From contig CAZWHW010000019.1 of NCBI GenBank assembly GCA_964633815.1, positions 1 to 32,595 of the forward strand: a stretch of DNA of 32,595 nt. Direction: 5' to 3'. Source of the DNA: CALKZN01 sp964633815 (GTDB taxonomy: Bacteria; Pseudomonadota; Gammaproteobacteria; Arenicellales; Arenicellaceae). A model generated the notes under the pieces. That model ran no database searches. It was not told where the DNA came from and saw only the letters and a list, made by a program, of their open reading frames with translations. Positions 22,181 through 31,092 of the stretch are shown here, piece after piece (positions within the stretch are counted from its first letter, which is position 1; every line of letters starts with the position of its first letter). The position numbers and the translations under genes are program-made.

Positions 22181-23998
22181 ATGCAATCAAACCAAAAACG
22201 CCAAAAGCTAACTGAAGCGCCATTAATGAATGGAAAAGTAATTTTCTTTCGAGTGTCGCGGTATGTTCTGCAATACAAACTATGGTTAATAGTTGCCTTA
22301 GTGTTTTTAATTATATTAACGGTTACTCAGGTTGGTATAGCCGCTATTTTAAAGCCTATTATCGATGAAGGCGTTGTAAATAAAAGTGCTCAAGCTGCTC
22401 TATGGTTGCCGATTGTGATGCTGCTGCTCATGGTGATACGTTCGTTTGTTAGTTATGGTTCTAGTTATTTGATGGCCAAAGTTGGTCGTTCCACAATTCG
22501 TGATTTGCGACGTGATTTTTTCAAAAAACTTGTGTTTTTATCTTCTACTTATTTTGATCAAGTGCCCTCATCAACACTAGTGTCTAAATTTCTTTACGAT
22601 ATTGAACAAACTGCGGTCATGATGACCGAAACGTTGGCAAATTTGATTCGAAATTCTTTGACAGCTGTAGGACTAATTGGTTGGATGATTTTTCTGGATT
22701 GGCGATTGTGTTTGATTGCTGTTTTCAGTGTGCCATTGGTGGCTGGAGTAATACTTTTTGCAAATAAAAAATTCCGTAAAGCTAGTCACGAAATTCAAAA
22801 TTCTATGGGCGATATTGCTGAAACTGTAAAAGAAAATGCCTTGGGCCAAAAAGTAATCAAAGTTTACGGTGCTCAAGAAAAGCAAATCGAATTTTTTGCT
22901 ACAGTGAATCAAGATAATTTCAAAAAGAATATGCGTCGAGCGCGCGTTTCTTCTGCATTAGTGCCAGTAACCACCTTATGCGTTTCTCCTATTTTCGCCA
23001 TTATTTTATTTATATATTTGAATTATCTGGTTGAAGGTTCTGACTCTGCGGGTAAGTTTGTCAGTTTCTTGGGTGCTTTAGTTATGCTGATGTCACCATT
23101 GAAAAGTTTGGCTAAAGTGAATGAGAAATTACAAATTGGGATCACGGCGGCTAATAGTATTTTTCAAGTGATTGACTTGCCTGATGAAGAAGATAATGGT
23201 CAACAAAGAATCAGTTCCTGTCAGGGTGATATAGCATTCAAAGATGTAAGTTTTCATTATGATAGTGAAGATAAACGAGTGATCAATAATTTGAATTTTT
23301 CTGTCAATTCAGGCCAAAGAGTGGCTTTAGTTGGCTCTTCAGGGAGTGGTAAATCAACGGTTGCTAGTTTGTTGATGCGCTTCTATAACCCTGTGAATGG
23401 GGTTATCAGCTTGGATGGCGTTAATATCTTAGATTATAAGTTGGCTGACTATCGTTCTATGATTTCGGTGGTGAATCAAGACCCTGTCTTATTTGATAAT
23501 ACAATTAAATATAATATTACTTATGGTTGTGACGAAGTGGATGAAAACCGTTTACAACAAGCTATAGATGCAGCATATGTCTCTGAATTTGTAAATGAGT
23601 TACCAGAAGGTATTGAAACGCTTGTAGGGGAACAAGGTTTGCGTTTATCGGGAGGGCAACGCCAACGTATTTCAATTGCTCGCGCTTTTTATAAAAATGC
23701 ACCTATTATTATTTTAGATGAAGCAACTTCAGCTTTGGATGTGAAGTCTGAACAGTTTATTCAACAAGCTTTAGAAACGCTTATGGAGAGTAAAACTTCG
23801 ATTGTGATTGCCCATCGCTTATCGACTATTGAAAGTGCGGATAAAATTATTGTTTTGCAAGAGGGGCAAATTGTTGAAGTTGGCACACACGTTGAATTAA
23901 TGCGTCAAAGTGGTGTTTATGCAGATTTTCAAAACGTTTTACAAGCGAAGGAGTCAGGACAAAACGAAAGTAAAACACAAAAGCAAAATATGCCATAG
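22181..23998 (+). CDS. msbA: Lipid A flippase MsbA
   Basis: This homodimeric ABC exporter flips lipid A-core across the inner membrane. From the ATG at 22181 it has 605 residues; an in-frame TTG two codons earlier is less likely. The N-terminal half has about six membrane helices with cytoplasmic coupling segments. The nucleotide-binding domain has Walker A GSSGSGKST (about 385-393), signature LSGGQRQRISIARA and Walker B PIIILDEATSALD, then the H-loop IVIAHRLST. Its position directly before lpxK is the standard lipid A context and separates it from other ABC exporters. The Lys/Gln-rich C-terminal tail is slightly longer than usual. Confidence 0.93.
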   Translation: MQSNQKRQKLTEAPLMNGKVIFFRVSRYVLQYKLWLIVALVFLIILTVTQVGIAAILKPIIDEGVVNKSAQAALWLPIVMLLLMVIRSFVSYGSSYLMAKVGRSTIRDLRRDFFKKLVFLSSTYFDQVPSSTLVSKFLYDIEQTAVMMTETLANLIRNSLTAVGLIGWMIFLDWRLCLIAVFSVPLVAGVILFANKKFRKASHEIQNSMGDIAETVKENALGQKVIKVYGAQEKQIEFFATVNQDNFKKNMRRARVSSALVPVTTLCVSPIFAIILFIYLNYLVEGSDSAGKFVSFLGALVMLMSPLKSLAKVNEKLQIGITAANSIFQVIDLPDEEDNGQQRISSCQGDIAFKDVSFHYDSEDKRVINNLNFSVNSGQRVALVGSSGSGKSTVASLLMRFYNPVNGVISLDGVNILDYKLADYRSMISVVNQDPVLFDNTIKYNITYGCDEVDENRLQQAIDAAYVSEFVNELPEGIETLVGEQGLRLSGGQRQRISIARAFYKNAPIIILDEATSALDVKSEQFIQQALETLMESKTSIVIAHRLSTIESADKIIVLQEGQIVEVGTHVELMRQSGVYADFQNVLQAKESGQNESKTQKQNMP

Positions 23999-24006
23999 CT
24001 ATTAAG

Positions 24007-25020
24007 ATGCAAAATAAGCTCGCACAAAAAATTCAACAAGGATGGTCTGAGCCTAACCTAATTACCTATTTATTATTGCCGTTATCCATACTTTATCGTT
24101 TGATAATGAGTTTGCGGAAGTTGCTTTATAAAAAAGGCTGGTTTAGTGTTTATCAAGCAGATGTGCCAATAGTCGTGATTGGGAATATTTCTGTTGGTGG
24201 CACGGGAAAGACTCCAGTAACAATGGCAATTGTTGAACATGCTAGAGCAATCGGTTTTAAGCCAGGCGTTATTAGTCGCGGTTATGGTGGTCAAACTCTA
24301 GAATGGCCACAAGAAGTCAAACCAGAAACGAGCGCACACTTTGTTGGTGATGAGTCTGTTTTGATTGCTAGACAGACTGCTTGTCCAGTCGTTGTAGGTC
24401 CAAATCGCGGAGAGGCGATTAATGCATTGCTTGCCAATAATGATTGCGATATCATTTTTTCAGATGATGGTTTGCAGCATTACGCATTAAATCGTGATTT
24501 TGAAATTGCAGTTTTAGACCAACAACGCCGACATTTGAATAATTTTTGCCTACCTGCTGGTCCACTGCGCGAATCGAAGCATAGGTTGAAATCGGTTGAC
24601 TTGATTTTGAATCATGTTTCACCGAATGAGTTGGGTTATGATTTTAATTCCGCTAAGAAAAATTTGTTTCGTTTACAGCAAATGGGTTTCAAGTCAGTTA
24701 TTGATAATCAAGAACAATTTTTAACCGGTGATAAAGTGATTCATGCAGTGGCTGGAATTGGTCACCCCATACGGTTTTTTCGGCAATTACGTGCTTTGGG
24801 ACTAACTATAGTGGAACATTCTTTTCCTGATCATCATCGGTTTAGTCCAGAAGATTTTCATTTTTTAGATGAAAAGTCTCAAATCATTATGACGGCAAAA
24901 GATGCTGTAAAATGTATTCCTTTCGCAAAGCCAGAATGGCTGTATCTTGCTGTTGAGGTAGAACTGAATGCCATGGCTGAGAAAAATATTGATCAAGCCC
25001 TAACTAGCTTTCAGAAATAA
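24007..25020 (+). CDS. lpxK: Tetraacyldisaccharide 4'-kinase LpxK
   Basis: LpxK phosphorylates the 4' position of the lipid A disaccharide at the inner-membrane surface. The protein has 337 residues (E. coli 328). An N-terminal amphipathic/hydrophobic stretch anchors it, and the P-loop is GNISVGGTGKTPVT (about residues 58-71). SRGYGG follows, and DDGLQHYALNRDFEIAVLD is the conserved Walker-B-like and substrate segment. The start ATG is 9 nt after the msbA stop, indicating one operon. Confidence 0.95.
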   Translation: MQNKLAQKIQQGWSEPNLITYLLLPLSILYRLIMSLRKLLYKKGWFSVYQADVPIVVIGNISVGGTGKTPVTMAIVEHARAIGFKPGVISRGYGGQTLEWPQEVKPETSAHFVGDESVLIARQTACPVVVGPNRGEAINALLANNDCDIIFSDDGLQHYALNRDFEIAVLDQQRRHLNNFCLPAGPLRESKHRLKSVDLILNHVSPNELGYDFNSAKKNLFRLQQMGFKSVIDNQEQFLTGDKVIHAVAGIGHPIRFFRQLRALGLTIVEHSFPDHHRFSPEDFHFLDEKSQIIMTAKDAVKCIPFAKPEWLYLAVEVELNAMAEKNIDQALTSFQK

Positions 25021-25029
25021 CTATAAATA

Positions 25030-25215
25030 ATGACTAATATCTTAGAAATTTTAGTTTGTCCAATCACCAAAGGACGCTTAGATTATGATGCCAAAAAGCA
25101 ATTATTGATAAGTCATCAAGCTAAACTTGCTTTTCCGATTGAAGATAATATACCACTTATGGGGATTGAAACTGCAATTGAGTTGGAATCAATTGAAGAT
25201 AAAAATCAATCATAA
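25030..25215 (+). CDS. Trm112/YcaR-like small protein
   Basis: The 61-residue protein matches the Trm112-like family that commonly sits between lpxK and kdsB: ILEILVCPITKGRLDYDAKKQLLISHQAKLAFPIEDNIPLM. In eukaryotes Trm112 is a methyltransferase activator; the role of the bacterial protein in this cluster is not settled. Many members have CPxCKG near the start; here the second Cys is Thr (CPITKG) and only one Cys remains in the whole protein, so zinc binding through the usual cluster is unlikely. It lies 9 nt after lpxK. Confidence 0.88.
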   Translation: MTNILEILVCPITKGRLDYDAKKQLLISHQAKLAFPIEDNIPLMGIETAIELESIEDKNQS

Positions 25216-25262
25216 TCAATAATTTAAAGCTAATAGCTAGAATTTAAAATAATAAATTTATT

Positions 25263-26030
25263 ATGACTTTCGATATTATTATTCCTGCTCGATTTTCTTC
25301 AACGCGTTTGCCCGGCAAGCCCTTGATTGATTTGCTAGGTAAAACGCTTATCGAAAGAGTGTATCAAGCCGCACTAGCTAGTGATGCTGAGCGAGTCATT
25401 ATTGCTACAGATGATGAACGCATTCAAACAGAGGTTAAGCGATTTGGTGGTGAGGTTTGTATGACGGCTACTGCGCATTTATCCGGTACGGATCGTTTGG
25501 CAGAAGTTGTTGATAAATTAGCACTTGATCCAAGTAGGGTTGTTGTTAACGTGCAGGGTGATGAGCCGTTTATTAACCCATTATTAATTAACAAAGTAGC
25601 GGATGCTTTGCTTGCTGATCATTCATTAAAAATGAGTACAGCATGTCATTCTATGAAAGTAGATTCTGAGGCAGATTTAGAGTCTATTTCTAATCCAAAT
25701 GTAGTGAAAGTGGTTCTAAATGATTCTAACGAGGCCTTATATTTCTCGAGAAGCTCAATTCCTTATTTGCACGAACCTCAGCAGACGGCTATGCCGAAAT
25801 ATTTACAGCATATGGGGATCTATGCTTATAGAGCAGGTTTTATTAAGCAATTCAGCGAAATGCCAGCAAGCGTTCTGGAACAGCTGGAATCGTTGGAACA
25901 GCTTCGTGTTTTAGAAGCAGGTCATCGCATCAAAGTGGTCCATTATCATGGTGATTTATCTATTGGTGTCGATACGCCGGATGATGTTGAGAAAGCGATT
26001 GCTCACTTACAAAAAGGGATTATTTCCTAA
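25263..26030 (+). CDS. kdsB: CMP-KDO synthetase
   Basis: KdsB activates 3-deoxy-manno-octulosonate with CTP to CMP-KDO for the LPS inner core. The 255 residues fit the family (E. coli 248). The nucleotide-binding signature is IIPARFSSTRLPGKPL (6-21), and VNVQGDEPFI and HMGIYAYRAGFI are the conserved substrate segments. The C-terminal LEQLRVLEAGHRIKVV and GVDTPDDVEKA are typical. A short 47-nt gap separates it from the Trm112-like gene. No clear Shine-Dalgarno is visible. Confidence 0.96.
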   Translation: MTFDIIIPARFSSTRLPGKPLIDLLGKTLIERVYQAALASDAERVIIATDDERIQTEVKRFGGEVCMTATAHLSGTDRLAEVVDKLALDPSRVVVNVQGDEPFINPLLINKVADALLADHSLKMSTACHSMKVDSEADLESISNPNVVKVVLNDSNEALYFSRSSIPYLHEPQQTAMPKYLQHMGIYAYRAGFIKQFSEMPASVLEQLESLEQLRVLEAGHRIKVVHYHGDLSIGVDTPDDVEKAIAHLQKGIIS

Positions 26031-26046
26031 TTGAATAAGGCTTAGC

Positions 26047-26550
26047 ATGTCGCGTACTCCTAACGATACTCATAAGCATAAAATTATGTTTGTTTGTATG
26101 GGAAATATCTGCCGTTCTCCCACAGCACATGCCGTTATGCAATCTATAGTTGATAAAGCTGGTTTAACAGAGCAATTTGATATTCAATCTTCTGGTACGC
26201 ATGCTTATCATGTTGGTGAGCAACCTGATCGACGCTCTCAGGTAACTGCACTTGAGCACGGAGTAAAGATGAATGATTTACGTGCACAGAAAATTTCAAT
26301 TAATGATTATGACTACTTCGATTGGATTCTAGCAATGGATCAAGAAAATCTTGATTTAATTGAATATTATGCGCCTGATAATCCTTCAGCTAAAACTTGT
26401 TTATTAATGGATTTTTCAGAAAATCATTCGGCTAATTCTGTTGTACCCGATCCATACTATGGCGGCTCACAAGGATTTGAAGAGGTTTTTACAATGATTG
26501 AAAGCGCTTGTCAGGGTTTGTTGAGTCAATTACAAGCAAACGGTTTATGA
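26047..26550 (+). CDS. Low-molecular-weight protein-tyrosine phosphatase
   Basis: The 167-residue cytoplasmic phosphatase has the active-site loop VCMGNICRSPT, with nucleophile Cys17 and Arg23 in the CX5R motif, and the general-acid Asp135 in VPDPYYGG. Members next to kdsB are common in gammaproteobacteria; the substrate is not known from context. AAGG at 26037-26040 is spaced 6 nt from the ATG. The first 11 residues (SRTPNDTHKHK) are a hydrophilic extension to the usual start. Its stop codon overlaps the next ATG (ATGA). Confidence 0.93.
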   Translation: MSRTPNDTHKHKIMFVCMGNICRSPTAHAVMQSIVDKAGLTEQFDIQSSGTHAYHVGEQPDRRSQVTALEHGVKMNDLRAQKISINDYDYFDWILAMDQENLDLIEYYAPDNPSAKTCLLMDFSENHSANSVVPDPYYGGSQGFEEVFTMIESACQGLLSQLQANGL

Positions 26551-27077
26551 GCTCTGTTTCAATTCGCATTGTTATATCGATCCTAGAGCAAGCTCTTTTC
26601 TTGTTTAAAGGGGACCTGTTAGTTAATCAGTATCCGATAGCTACTGCGAAAAATGGTATTGGCCAACAAGAAGGCAGTGAATGTACACCATTAGGTCGGC
26701 ATCGCATAGCGGAAAAAATAGGTTCTGACGCACCTGTCGATGCGGTTTTTGTTGGCAGACAATGGGATGGCGAACTTTATACAGAAAGCTTAGCTCAACA
26801 GTACCCTGATAGAGATTGGATACTTACCCGTATTTTATGGCTTGAAGGTTTAGAGCAGGGTATTAATTCTGGCTTTCAAAATGAAAAACAATTGAATCAA
26901 CCAGCAATTTCTTGTGATACTAAAAGCCGTTATATTTATATACACGGCTGCCCCGATTCTCATGCAATGCAAATTCCCAGTTCGCATGGATGCATTAAAA
27001 TGAGAAATAATGACATTATTGAATTGTTTGATATTGTCTCAGTGAATACTGAAGTAATTATTCAGACTGGAAACTAA
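26547..27077 (+). CDS. YkuD-fold L,D-transpeptidase/carboxypeptidase without signal peptide
   Basis: The 176-residue protein has the YkuD catalytic signature: IYIHG (His133) and SSHGCIKMRNNDI with catalytic Cys149. These enzymes act on L,D peptide bonds of peptidoglycan stems. The ATG overlaps the phosphatase stop in an ATGA junction, which fixes the start; the upstream in-frame extension lies wholly inside the phosphatase gene. The N-terminus SSVSIRIVISILEQALFLFKGD reads as a beta-strand start of the fold, not a signal peptide, so the protein is probably cytoplasmic. With nagZ next door, a role as L,D-carboxypeptidase in muropeptide recycling, as described for ElsL of Acinetobacter, is a reasonable inference. 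Confidence 0.85.
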   Translation: MSSVSIRIVISILEQALFLFKGDLLVNQYPIATAKNGIGQQEGSECTPLGRHRIAEKIGSDAPVDAVFVGRQWDGELYTESLAQQYPDRDWILTRILWLEGLEQGINSGFQNEKQLNQPAISCDTKSRYIYIHGCPDSHAMQIPSSHGCIKMRNNDIIELFDIVSVNTEVIIQTGN

Positions 27078-27095
27078 CTTTGAGCCAAAAATCCT

Positions 27096-28097
27096 ATGAA
27101 TTATCAAACTAACAATTTGTCCAAAACCATGGCATTAGGGCCAGTTATGCTGGATGTTGAGTCTTTACAATTAACGGAAGCAGATAGGAAACGCCTATTA
27201 AATCCTCAAGTAGGCGCAGTGATTTTGTTTGCAAGAAACTATAAAAGTCGAAAACAAGTTATTGAATTAATTAAAGAAATTAAATCACTTCGATTTCCTG
27301 AACTATTAATCGCAGTCGACCAAGAAGGTGGTAGAGTGCAACGTTTCAAAGATGAATTCACTATATTGCCTGCGGCAAACAGTTTTGGTGAACTTTGGAA
27401 TAAAGACAAACAAACTGCGCCAATGCGCGCCTTTGAATCTGCATATACAATGGCTACTGAATTGTTAGCAGTTGGTGTAGATTTTAGCTTTGCTCCCGTT
27501 TTTGATGTAGCAACTGTTGAATCAGCAGTGATTGGTGATCGTAGTTTTCACTCAAACCAAAGCGTTGCGACAGAGCTGTTAGGTGCTTATATTGATGGTA
27601 TGCATTCCGCCGGAATGGTCGCAATAGGCAAGCATTTTCCAGGGCATGGCGGCGTATCTGGTGATTCTCATTTGTGCTTGCCAGAAGATAAACGTGCTTT
27701 TGCAGAACTTGAGAGCTGTGATTTGGTGCCTTATATTGAGTTAAAAGATGAATTACAAGGTGTGATGACAGCCCATGTGATTTACTCAGAGTGTTGTTCA
27801 GCAATTGCTGGACACTCAAAATATTGGTTGCAAGATATATTAAGAGTCAAGATTGGATTCCAAGGTATTGTTTTTTCAGATGATTTATCTATGGAAGGTG
27901 CAATTGAAGTAAGTGATGGCATTGTTGATAGTGCTGAAAAAGCATTGTCCGCTGGTTGCGATATGGTGATTGTCTGTAATTCTTCTGAGCGTTCAGATGA
28001 GCTATTGGCTGGCTTAAATCATACTCCAGATGAAACCTTATCTTATCGACTGAATCAATTACGGTCATCTAAAAACAGCGTTATACTTTCTTCGTAG
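27096..28097 (+). CDS. nagZ: Beta-N-acetylhexosaminidase NagZ
   Basis: NagZ removes N-acetylglucosamine from anhydro-muropeptides in the cytoplasm during cell-wall recycling. The 333 residues form a single GH3 TIM-barrel: GPVMLDVESLQLTEADR, LIAVDQEGGRVQRF, GKHFPGHGGVSGDSH (178-192, the substrate and acid/base loop), and FSDDLSMEGA (260-269) with the nucleophile Asp. There is no signal peptide. A later ATG at 27129 would give the more usual short N-terminus, so the first 11 residues are uncertain. It follows the YkuD-fold gene after 18 nt. Confidence 0.95.
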   Translation: MNYQTNNLSKTMALGPVMLDVESLQLTEADRKRLLNPQVGAVILFARNYKSRKQVIELIKEIKSLRFPELLIAVDQEGGRVQRFKDEFTILPAANSFGELWNKDKQTAPMRAFESAYTMATELLAVGVDFSFAPVFDVATVESAVIGDRSFHSNQSVATELLGAYIDGMHSAGMVAIGKHFPGHGGVSGDSHLCLPEDKRAFAELESCDLVPYIELKDELQGVMTAHVIYSECCSAIAGHSKYWLQDILRVKIGFQGIVFSDDLSMEGAIEVSDGIVDSAEKALSAGCDMVIVCNSSERSDELLAGLNHTPDETLSYRLNQLRSSKNSVILSS

Positions 28098-28167
28098 ATT
28101 CTTTGAAAATGTTAGACTCTAACTAAGTTTAATATAAATTTTATTCAACCGATTTTGAGCTGATTAT

Positions 28168-28947
28168 ATGTTAGTTGTCATTTCACCTGCAAAAACACTA
28201 GATTTCGATAGCCCTGTGAATGTTTCCGAAGCGAGCACTCCAAGTTTTCTTGATGACAGTCAACGTTTGATAGATCGCATGAAGCATTTTTCTCCAGATG
28301 ATGTGGCGAAGCTGATGAAGATCAGCCTTAAGCTTTCTGAGCTGAATGTGGAGCGATATCATGATTGGCAAACACCATTTACAACGGAAAATGCTAAACA
28401 AGCTGTTCTGGCGTTTAAAGGGGATGTCTATACAGGTCTAGATGCGCAAAGCTTATCTGAACAGGATTTAGCTTGGGCTCAACAACACTTGCGCTTATTG
28501 TCTGGTTTGTATGGAGCCTTACGACCACTTGATTTGATGCAAGCCTATCGTTTGGAAATGGGGATCAAACTTGATAATGAACGAGGCAAGAATTTATACG
28601 AGTTTTGGGGTGAGAAAATAACTGAACATTTGAATGACCAGCTTGCGTCAATTCAAAGCAAGCAATTGATCAATTTGGCTTCAAATGAATATTTCAAAGC
28701 GGTTAAAAAACAGTTAATTGAAGGTGAAATTATTTCTCCTGAATTTAAAGATTATAAAAATGGCAAATATAAAGTGATTAGTTTTTATGCCAAAAAAGCG
28801 CGTGGCTTAATGACTCGTTGGATTATTGAAAATCGCCTTGATTCTCCTGAGCAGTTGATCGATTTTGATGTGGCTGGATATTATTATTCAGATGAGCATT
28901 CGACTGAAAGCCAACCTGTGTTTTTACGAGAAGAGCAAATCAAATAA
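28168..28947 (+). CDS. yaaA: YaaA family peroxide-stress protein
   Basis: The 259-residue protein matches YaaA (DUF328) throughout: MLVVISPAKTLDFDSPV, KISLKLSELNVERYHDW, AVLAFKGDVYTGLDA, LRLLSGLYGALRPLDLMQAYRLEMG, and KVISFYAKKARGLMTRWI. In E. coli YaaA limits free iron and DNA damage during peroxide stress. It is convergent with the rhomboid gene, with only 12 nt between the two stop codons, and 70 nt downstream of nagZ, with no terminator recognised at either side. Confidence 0.95.
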   Translation: MLVVISPAKTLDFDSPVNVSEASTPSFLDDSQRLIDRMKHFSPDDVAKLMKISLKLSELNVERYHDWQTPFTTENAKQAVLAFKGDVYTGLDAQSLSEQDLAWAQQHLRLLSGLYGALRPLDLMQAYRLEMGIKLDNERGKNLYEFWGEKITEHLNDQLASIQSKQLINLASNEYFKAVKKQLIEGEIISPEFKDYKNGKYKVISFYAKKARGLMTRWIIENRLDSPEQLIDFDVAGYYYSDEHSTESQPVFLREEQIK

Positions 28948-28959
28948 CTTTAAACTGCC

Positions 28960-29700
28960 TTACTTCCAAATTGATGGAGTGGATTTCCTCGATTTTCTTT
29001 TAATCCACATCAGCATTAATATTGTTGCTGTGACAGCACCACCGATATGGGCAGCATGAGCAATATTTTGTCCGAAAATTGAAAAACCTGTGAATTCAGA
29101 GAATATGTCCAGAGCCAATAATGCTGGCACAAAGATTTTAGCGGCAATTGGAACAGGCAAGAAAATCAGCATTATTTTGTTATTTGGAAACATAAATGCA
29201 AAGGCGACCAGAATTCCATAAAGAGCGCCTGAAGCCCCAACGACAGGTGATTGAAAGGTTTTTAAAGCTTCAAGGGAAGAAGGTAAGTCCGGATAATACC
29301 GACTATTTTCGAATAACCCTTTGAAGGTTTCAGAAGCTATTCCAGCTTCAATTAGAGGCGTAGTAGCAGTTTGGAATTGAAAATAGTTCACCGCCATATA
29401 AATCGCAGCCGCACCTAGTCCGCATAATATATAAAAAGTAATGAACTTTTTTATACCCCAAAATTTTTCGAGCGTATTGCCAAACATCCATAATCCAAAC
29501 ATATTGAAAAATAAATGCGTAGGGCTACCATGTAAAAACATATGGGTTAATAGTTGGTGTGACTGGAATTTTGAGTTTTCGAAATAATAAAGTTCAAAAC
29601 CTGATCGAGTATTCGCGTAAAGGCTTTCAATCGCTGCATAAGCAAGCACACAGATTAAAATCAAACCATTGGTTGCGGTGAGTAAAGATGCCTTTTGCAT
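28960..29700 (-). CDS. Rhomboid family intramembrane serine protease
   Basis: The 246-residue inner-membrane protease has about six membrane helices. The conserved L1-loop/second-helix element HMFLHGSPTHLFFNMFGLWMFG is at 53-74, the catalytic serine is in VGASGALYG (Ser157), and the catalytic histidine is in AHAAHIGGAVTA (His218). An insertion at about 105-150 between helices (FQFQTATTPLIEAG...SSLEALKTFQ) lengthens the periplasmic part before the active site; related bacterial rhomboids have similar loops. The substrate is unknown. It is divergent from the PqiA-like gene. Confidence 0.92.
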   Translation of the reverse strand: MQKASLLTATNGLILICVLAYAAIESLYANTRSGFELYYFENSKFQSHQLLTHMFLHGSPTHLFFNMFGLWMFGNTLEKFWGIKKFITFYILCGLGAAAIYMAVNYFQFQTATTPLIEAGIASETFKGLFENSRYYPDLPSSLEALKTFQSPVVGASGALYGILVAFAFMFPNNKIMLIFLPVPIAAKIFVPALLALDIFSEFTGFSIFGQNIAHAAHIGGAVTATILMLMWIKRKSRKSTPSIWK

Positions 29701-29784
29701 TGATTTTGAAATAGAATTTTCAATTGTTTCAAGTATTTTAACGCTTTTATATTCTTTATTACAGTGAAGTACTACAATAGTTAT

Positions 29785-30309
29785 ATGATTAAATTCTTAT
29801 CTTTTTTGCGCTCCAAGCCTTTTGTTATAGCTCTTATTTTGGTGTCATTAGCTTGCTTATACCCTGGATTAAGCCAACCCATGATGAATTTGAAAATCGC
29901 AACGAGTTTTCCACTCGTTGGTGAAGTAGAGCTTTACAATCAATCGCAAAGCATTTGGAGCAGTATTGTGACTTTATTTAATAAAGATTATGAGTTTGTC
30001 GCATTTTTGATTTTTTTATTCAGTATCGCGATACCTTTGTTTAAGCAAATGTGTTTTATGATTATTTTATGTTTCGAAAATTCTAAATTTGCTCAAACCT
30101 TACACAATATAGTATTAGTAATTGGCAAATGGTCTATGGCTGATGTTTTCGTTGTTGGAATTTTTATAGCTTTTTTAGCCGGACAAGCTAAACCTGATGT
30201 TTATGCAAATTTACAATCTGGCTTTTATTGGTTTTTGACATATTGTTTAACTTCAATACTTTGCGGACAATTGCTAAAAGTTAATAAAACAGGATATAAT
30301 AAAATATAG
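29785..30309 (+). CDS. PqiA-like membrane protein (single domain)
   Basis: The protein has 174 residues from this ATG, or 181 from a GTG at 29764; neither has a good ribosome binding site. It shows the paraquat-inducible-protein-A domain: an initial membrane helix followed by a periplasmic loop (LYPGLSQPMMNLKIATS...VELYNQSQSIWSSIVTLFNK), a second helix (FLIFLFSIAIPLFKQM), then the hallmark IGKWSMADVFVVGIFIAFL and a last helix. E. coli PqiA has two such domains and works with PqiB/PqiC in lipid transport between membranes; this one has a single domain, lacks the rubredoxin-like cysteines and has no pqiB neighbour. Confidence 0.82.
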   Translation: MIKFLSFLRSKPFVIALILVSLACLYPGLSQPMMNLKIATSFPLVGEVELYNQSQSIWSSIVTLFNKDYEFVAFLIFLFSIAIPLFKQMCFMIILCFENSKFAQTLHNIVLVIGKWSMADVFVVGIFIAFLAGQAKPDVYANLQSGFYWFLTYCLTSILCGQLLKVNKTGYNKI

Positions 30310-30396
30310 ATAATTAATTAATCGTTTATTTTTTACATAGTCGGGGATGAAGTTGTGAGTTAAAAAAATAAACGAAATAGTTTAAGGTTAGTTAAT

Positions 30397-31065
30397 ATGG
30401 AATCAACAACAGAACAAAGTAAACAAAAAGATATAAAGAAAGTTGCACTGGAATCTATAGCTAAATTGATTCGTAAAACGCATTTTATGAACCAAGATTT
30501 TCATATTGGAGATGTGCTTAGTCCACAATCTATTGAACGTAGAATTTTATTAGCCAAACCTGAGCGTTATTCTATTCTTCGCGAGCATACGTTTGATTGT
30601 GTTTTATCGCATCGTCGTAGTTTTGTGGTAGATCGTTTGTTATTAATTCGTGATGAAGAAGAATTAAAAGAAAAAGGCTACTTCTATACAGAGTTGAGTC
30701 TAACTTGTGAAAGTTTGGGTTTACGGCTAGATCTAGTCAATGCGACTGAAAAAGGTGTGAAAAGTTATTTGCGCCGTATTATTGATGGCGAAATTCTAAG
30801 TTATAGCGGCGATCCGCTTGAAGGTGAGTTTGCTTTTCCTAAAGCCTATATTAATAAGCGTTTTTTGAAAATACATGAAGACTTAAATCGCTGTTTTCAA
30901 CGTTGGAAGCTTTGTCCAGAATGTGGCTCTAAACTTAAACGTATGGAGTCTGATCAGCCGAGCCATATTGGAAAGCGAGTGTATCTTTGCACTAGCTGCG
31001 ATTTCAATACGGTTGTTCCTGAATTGCCATTCCCTGAAGAAACGGTCACATTTATCGCAGTTTAA
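30397..31065 (+). CDS. Unrecognised protein with C-terminal zinc ribbon
   Basis: I do not recognise the family of this 222-residue soluble protein. Residues 1-160 are mixed charged alpha/beta sequence with no signal peptide or membrane helix; the repeated arginine-rich stretches SHRRSFVVDRLLLIRD and KSYLRRIIDG could contact nucleic acid. Residues 173-201 hold two Cys pairs, CPECG and CTSCD (Cys173, 176, 198, 201), a rubredoxin/zinc-ribbon knuckle pattern. AAGG at 30384-30387 lies 9 nt before the ATG. It stands alone between the PqiA-like gene and efp and shares a bidirectional terminator with efp. Function unknown. Confidence 0.75.
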   Translation: MESTTEQSKQKDIKKVALESIAKLIRKTHFMNQDFHIGDVLSPQSIERRILLAKPERYSILREHTFDCVLSHRRSFVVDRLLLIRDEEELKEKGYFYTELSLTCESLGLRLDLVNATEKGVKSYLRRIIDGEILSYSGDPLEGEFAFPKAYINKRFLKIHEDLNRCFQRWKLCPECGSKLKRMESDQPSHIGKRVYLCTSCDFNTVVPELPFPEETVTFIAV

Positions 31066-31092
31066 ACGACTATTTTAAAAAACTATTTAAAT

